Shown here: in pieces, positions 63,133 through 64,000 of the stretch
Layout of the letters: each line of letters begins with the position of its first letter
How positions within the stretch are numbered: the first letter of the stretch is position 1
Assembly: GCA_025449115.1 (NCBI GenBank)
Contig: JAHLKC010000038.1
Coordinates: 186,001-250,000, forward strand
Length of the DNA stretch: 64,000 nt
From: Chytridium lagenaria
Lineage: Eukaryota; Chytridiomycota; Chytridiomycetes; Chytridiales; Chytridiaceae
Direction: 5' to 3'
Notes under the pieces: generated by a model
Told to the model about the DNA's origin: nothing
Databases searched by the model: none
The model's input: the letters and a program-made list of their open reading frames with translations, nothing else
Made by a program: the position numbers and the translations under genes

Positions 63133-64000
63133 TTACAAAGAAACGTCCAAAAATGTAAAAGGAATAATAGAATTGGGTTTTCTCGTCGCAGCAAGGGAGT
63201 CCAAAAGGAGAGATCTACCTCCAAGCGCTTCCTTCTCTTTAGGCCAAGCGCTTTGGTGTTGTTGGAGTTGAGGCGGGTACCGTTTTTCAGACGTGAGAAC
63301 GACGGCTGGTGTAGCGGGACCACCCCGTGTTGAAGCACCCGAATACGATGTGGACGAGTTGGAGTGGTAACCCGAGGATTGGTAAGAAGCAGCAGGAGCC
63401 TGTGTATGCGCAGACCCGCCCGCGACAGGATGCACCCTCGACTCTTGTGCTGGGTACTCTGGGAATGGCTGATGGAACGGAGTTGGTAACTCTCGGCACC
63501 GGAAGATCCGTCGGTGGTGTCTTCTTCGTCAGTGGGCTTCTTGCGGGGAGACGAGGTGGCGTTGTTGCCCCAGATGCCGTCGGCACGGTTTCCGGTACGT
63601 TTATGGGAGGATGATTTGTCACGGGAGGAGATGAGCATGGTTTTTGTCATCAGGATGTCGAGAAGAAGAATCATAGGGTAAGAGCCTTTAACGAGCCAGA
63701 GGAAGGAGTTAAAGTTCGAAAGCGAGAGTGAAGGGTTCTGGGTTGGCCGACCACGACCGACTGAGGAGAAAGACAACATGTCAGTAAATAAGGATGGAAA
63801 GATGTGTAGAAAGGGGAAGGGAATACTCACTGGCCAAGGTGTTGAAAAAGATGATGGCGATACGCGGGATGGAAGAGTTCATGAGGTCATGATCATTCCC
63901 TCGACTCGGCATTGTTGGTCCTCCTCTTGACGTGATCATAGACGTTCCATACGAGCAAGAACAGGATAATGAGGTCAGCAACTCCCCACACCAGGAACGC
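63133..64000 (-). CDS. Multi-spanning membrane protein, paralogue 2 (cut by window edge)
   Basis: C-terminal part of a second copy of the membrane-protein family at 59104-60508; its N-terminal half lies beyond the window. Shared segments: FLVWGVADLIILFLLVWNVY, the following DHVKRRT (KR-rich loop), RIAIIFFNTLAS, then NFNSFLWLVKGSYPMILLLD and ILMTKTMLISSRDK, each near-identical to paralogue 1. An intron near 63763-63830 sits at the same place as in paralogue 1. The tail after this is much longer: a threonine/asparagine/serine-rich region, then after a frame break near 63430 HPVAGGSAHTQAPAASYQSS and PKEKEALGGRS, ending about 63133. The tail is glycine/serine-rich and lacks similarity to the tail of paralogue 1, so the core is conserved while the tail evolves quickly. 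Confidence 0.55.

Overview
The window is nuclear DNA of a eukaryote, almost certainly a fungus: genes are closely packed on both strands and cut by many short GT-AG introns (43-52 nt where I could fix both ends). Several genes are absent from, or uncommon in, the familiar yeasts: a Hippo/MST-type kinase with a SARAH domain, a CHIP-type U-box ligase, poly(ADP-ribose) glycohydrolase, an MT-A70 methyltransferase and a METTL/RBM18/CCDC97-rich RNA toolkit. With the tandem family of multi-spanning membrane proteins at the right end, this suggests an early-diverging (possibly zoosporic) fungus. That placement is inference; no rRNA or tRNA was found to test it.

Layout. 1-1421: A/T-rich, low complexity, no gene. 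1422-2893: UDP-glucose 4-epimerase, badly broken by single-base indels. 3834-9444: URB2/NPA2 (60S biogenesis). 9441-11059 (minus): MT-A70 methyltransferase and a small unknown. 11201-16531 (plus): NDC80, PARG, RPF2. 16614-19737 (minus): an unknown and a DHX33/Dhr2-like DEAH helicase. 19795-22601 (plus): PRP6. 22596-26596 (minus): BLM/Sgs1-type RecQ helicase. 27017-29175 (plus): MST kinase. 29252-30980 (minus): an oxaloacetate-type mitochondrial carrier that appears fused to C-terminal EF-hands. 31210-34569 (plus): GPN1 and CAP/Srv2. 34923-37130 (minus): a kinase with WW domains. 37261-40690 (plus): a PPR-like protein. 40705-41399 (minus): RBM18. 41408-42938 (plus): PRCC-domain protein and a small protein. 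43140-43537 (minus): small spliced ORF. 43595-55057 (plus): MSH3, CHIP, EFL1, IDI1. 55380-57217 (minus): eIF2B delta. 57280-58609 (plus): CCDC97-like protein. 59104-60508 and 63133-64000 (minus): two paralogous membrane proteins separated by 2.6 kb of non-coding DNA with a hairpin-forming repeat.

Functionally the window is dominated by ribosome biogenesis (URB2, RPF2, DHX33-like, EFL1), splicing (PRP6, PRCC, CCDC97, RBM18), genome maintenance (MSH3, RecQ, PARG, NDC80) and signalling (MST kinase, CAP, WW kinase). There is no sign of an operon logic; neighbours are mostly unrelated housekeeping genes, but spacing is extremely tight: head-to-head start codons 8 and 57 nt apart, and tail-to-tail stop codons that overlap.

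Quality warning: many conserved genes change reading frame once to several times, usually by one missing base in or next to a short homopolymer. Because this hits many essential single-copy genes at once, sequencing or assembly error is the best explanation. All gene bounds given here span those breaks, and starts, C-termini and exon edges are approximate unless stated.
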